Shown: in pieces, positions 15,201-15,902 of the stretch
How positions within the stretch are numbered: the first letter of the stretch is position 1
Layout of the letters: every line of letters starts with the position of its first letter
Source: Peptostreptococcus sp.
GTDB lineage: Bacteria > Bacillota > Clostridia > Peptostreptococcales > Peptostreptococcaceae
Assembly (NCBI GenBank): GCA_020025095.1
Contig: JAHHSS010000029.1
Location: 1 to 15,902, forward strand
Length of the DNA: 15,902 bases
Direction of reading: 5' to 3'
Notes under the pieces: model-generated
What the model was told of the DNA's origin: nothing
Databases searched by the model: none
What the model saw: the letters and a program-made list of their open reading frames with translations, nothing else
Program-made: the position numbers and the translations under genes

Positions 15201-15789
15201 TGAAGCTCAGATATATCAGATACCATATGGTTCAAGAATAAAAGTTAAGAATGGGCAGTTTGTAAAAGCTGGAGAACAGTTAACTCAAGGTTCTATAAAT
15301 CCTCATGATATAGTAAGAGTTAATGGAATAGGCGGAGTTCAGGATTATATAGTTAAGGAAGTACAGAGAGTCTATAGATTACAGGGTGTTGATATCAATG
15401 ATAAGCATATAGAAGTAATTGTAAGACAGATGTTATCAAAGGTTAAAGTAGAAGATCCAGGAGATACAGATCTTATACCTGGAGGATATGAAGATGTACT
15501 TACTTATAATAAGTGTAATGCTGAAGCAGAAGCAAATGGTTTAAGACCAGCAGTAGCTAAGAGAGTTCTTCTTGGTATAACAAAGGCTTCTCTTGCAACT
15601 GAATCATTCTTATCAGCAGCATCGTTCCAGGAAACAACAAGAGTTCTTACTGATGCGGCTATAAAGGGTAAAGAAGATCATTTGATAGGTCTAAAAGAAA
15701 ATGTCATACTTGGTAAGCTAATACCAGCAGGTACAGGTATGAAGAAGTACAGAAATATAGCTATAGAAAAAGAAACAGAAGAAAATTAA
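12295..15789 (+). CDS. rpoC: DNA-directed RNA polymerase subunit beta'
   Basis: The beta' subunit carries the catalytic magnesium site and the clamp. Its start is TTG at 12295 (MFELNNFESIKIGLASP), 8-10 nt after AAGGGAG, and it matches the usual N-terminus of clostridial RpoC. The protein has 1164 residues, the normal short Firmicutes form without the large insertions of proteobacteria. The zinc ribbon in the clamp uses Cys60, Cys62, Cys75 and Cys78. The rudder and switch region includes GKRVDYSGRSVIVVGP. The active-site loop is NADFDGDQ (Asp450, Asp452, Asp454). A second zinc site uses Cys791, Cys865, Cys872 and Cys875. The bridge helix and trigger loop lie in GARGSKNQIRQLAGMRGLM and QLTMRTFHTGG. 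The C-terminus has GKLIPAGTGMKKYRN. All key residues are intact. It is co-transcribed with rpoB and ends before a strong terminator, so the downstream genes (outside the window) are at least partly insulated. Confidence 0.98.
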   Translation: MFELNNFESIKIGLASPERIRQWSRGEVKKPETINYRTLKPEKDGLFCERIFGPTKDWECHCGKYRRVRYKGVVCDRCGVEVTKAKVRRERMGHIELAAPMSHIWYFKGIPSRMGLLLDMSPRSLEKVLYFASYVVTDAGETGLAYKQVLTEREYRNAIEKYGYGNFEVGMGAEAVKKLLENTDLDAQSVELRADLRDATGQKRVRTIRRLEVVEAFKKSGNKPEWMILEAIPVIPPDLRPMVQLDGGRFATSDLNDLYRRVINRNNRLKRLLELGAPEIIVRNEKRMLQEAVDALIDNGRRGRPVTGPGNRPLKSLSDMLKGKQGRFRQNLLGKRVDYSGRSVIVVGPELKFYQCGLPKKMALELFKPFVMDKLVAEGYAHNIKSAKTIVEKVKPEVWDVLEEVIKSHPVLLNRAPTLHRLGIQAFEPVLVEGKAIKLHPLVCTAYNADFDGDQMAVHVPLSVEAQAEARYLMLSVNNILAPKDGSPITTPSQDMVLGSYYLTIEAQEGAKGTGTIFKDYNELTLAYFNHKVELHALVKMRVVLEDGRSSLVESTVGRFIFNEGIPQDLGFVDREKDPFSLEVDFLADKKSLGKIIDKCFRKHGNTKTAELLDYVKSMGYKYSTVGGITVAVADMDIPEAKYTYLKEAEELVEKYEKAYRRGLISDEERYEKVIETWTVTTDKVTDALMDGLDRMNNIFIMAHSGARGSKNQIRQLAGMRGLMANASGKTVEIPVKSNFREGLSVMEYFTSSHGARKGLADTALRTADSGYLTRRLVDVSQDVIVRDIDCGTTETTEIFAIKDGNEVIEEIQDRIIGRYTIDPIVDPNTGEEIVGADKMILEDDAERIVAAGIETVHIRTVLNCKTEHGVCAKCYGRNLATGKPVNIGESVGIIAAQSIGEPGTQLTMRTFHTGGVAGGDITQGLPRVEELFEARKPKGLAIISEVSGYVEIDETGKRKEVIVSPENGEAQIYQIPYGSRIKVKNGQFVKAGEQLTQGSINPHDIVRVNGIGGVQDYIVKEVQRVYRLQGVDINDKHIEVIVRQMLSKVKVEDPGDTDLIPGGYEDVLTYNKCNAEAEANGLRPAVAKRVLLGITKASLATESFLSAASFQETTRVLTDAAIKGKEDHLIGLKENVILGKLIPAGTGMKKYRNIAIEKETEEN

Positions 15790-15851
15790 TTTAAAGCTGA
15801 AATAAAAGGTTCTTTGTCAACTGACGTTGATGAATAAAATCGTACAGTTTT

Positions 15852-15899
15852 ATGCGACAGCATTTAGAGTAGAAATACTCTGCTTGCTGTCGTATTTTT
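15852..15899 (+). terminator. Terminator of the rpoBC operon
   Basis: An 11-bp outer stem (15852-15862 with 15885-15895, one G-U pair, core GACAGCA/TGCTGTC), a small internal loop, and a 6-bp inner stem AGAGTA/TACTCT are capped by a GAAA loop and followed by TTTTT. It lies 62 nt past the rpoC stop. A small TCAAC/GTTGA hairpin (15817-15830) precedes it. This is a strong intrinsic terminator. Confidence 0.92.
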
Positions 15900-15902
15900 C
15901 TA

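Noticed and set aside
1..15902. Mobile element, CRISPR array, tRNA or phage remnant
   Set aside because: No transposase or integrase frame, no regularly spaced repeats, no terminal repeats and no tRNA-like fold were found.

Overview
The window is low-GC, AT-biased Firmicutes DNA. Arg is mostly AGA, Ile is often ATA, start codons are often TTG or GTG, and Shine-Dalgarno sequences are strong. The RpoB and RpoC proteins read very much like those of Clostridioides difficile as I remember them, so the source is probably a member of the Peptostreptococcaceae (Peptostreptococcus or a near relative). That placement rests on recalled sequence, not on a search.

Layout. (1) 168-1199 (+): a stand-alone seven-bladed beta-propeller lactonase (6-phosphogluconolactonase type). 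It shares a convergent terminator hairpin (1207-1257) with a small two-helix membrane protein on the minus strand (1265-1498). (2) 1843-6627 (+): a tight four-gene operon encoding a secreted SGNH/GDSL hydrolase, a single-pass DUF4358 protein, an MBOAT O-acyltransferase of the AlgI/DltB type, and a DHHW-family (AlgJ/AlgX-like) membrane-anchored protein. It has a TTTACA-17-TATATT promoter and ends at a perfect 15-bp terminator. Together these look like a machine that moves acyl (probably acetyl) groups across the membrane onto a surface glycopolymer. The polymer is not identifiable here. (3) 6930-7865 (-): a ten-helix EamA/DMT transporter with its own terminator and a leader rich in inverted repeats. 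(4) 7866-8470: a 605-bp divergent intergenic region with an imperfect 32-bp tandem repeat, two overlapping near-consensus promoters and a roughly 220-nt foldable leader. (5) 8471-15789 (+): rpoB and rpoC, the beta and beta' subunits of RNA polymerase, separated by a 110-nt spacer with a strong hairpin, followed by a terminator at 15852-15899.

The main genomic oddity is that rpoB is not directly preceded by rplJ-rplL, as it is in most bacteria. The upstream 8.4 kb is a surface-acylation cassette plus a transporter reading away, and rpoBC carries its own promoters. No tRNA, rRNA, CRISPR array, insertion sequence or phage gene was seen.
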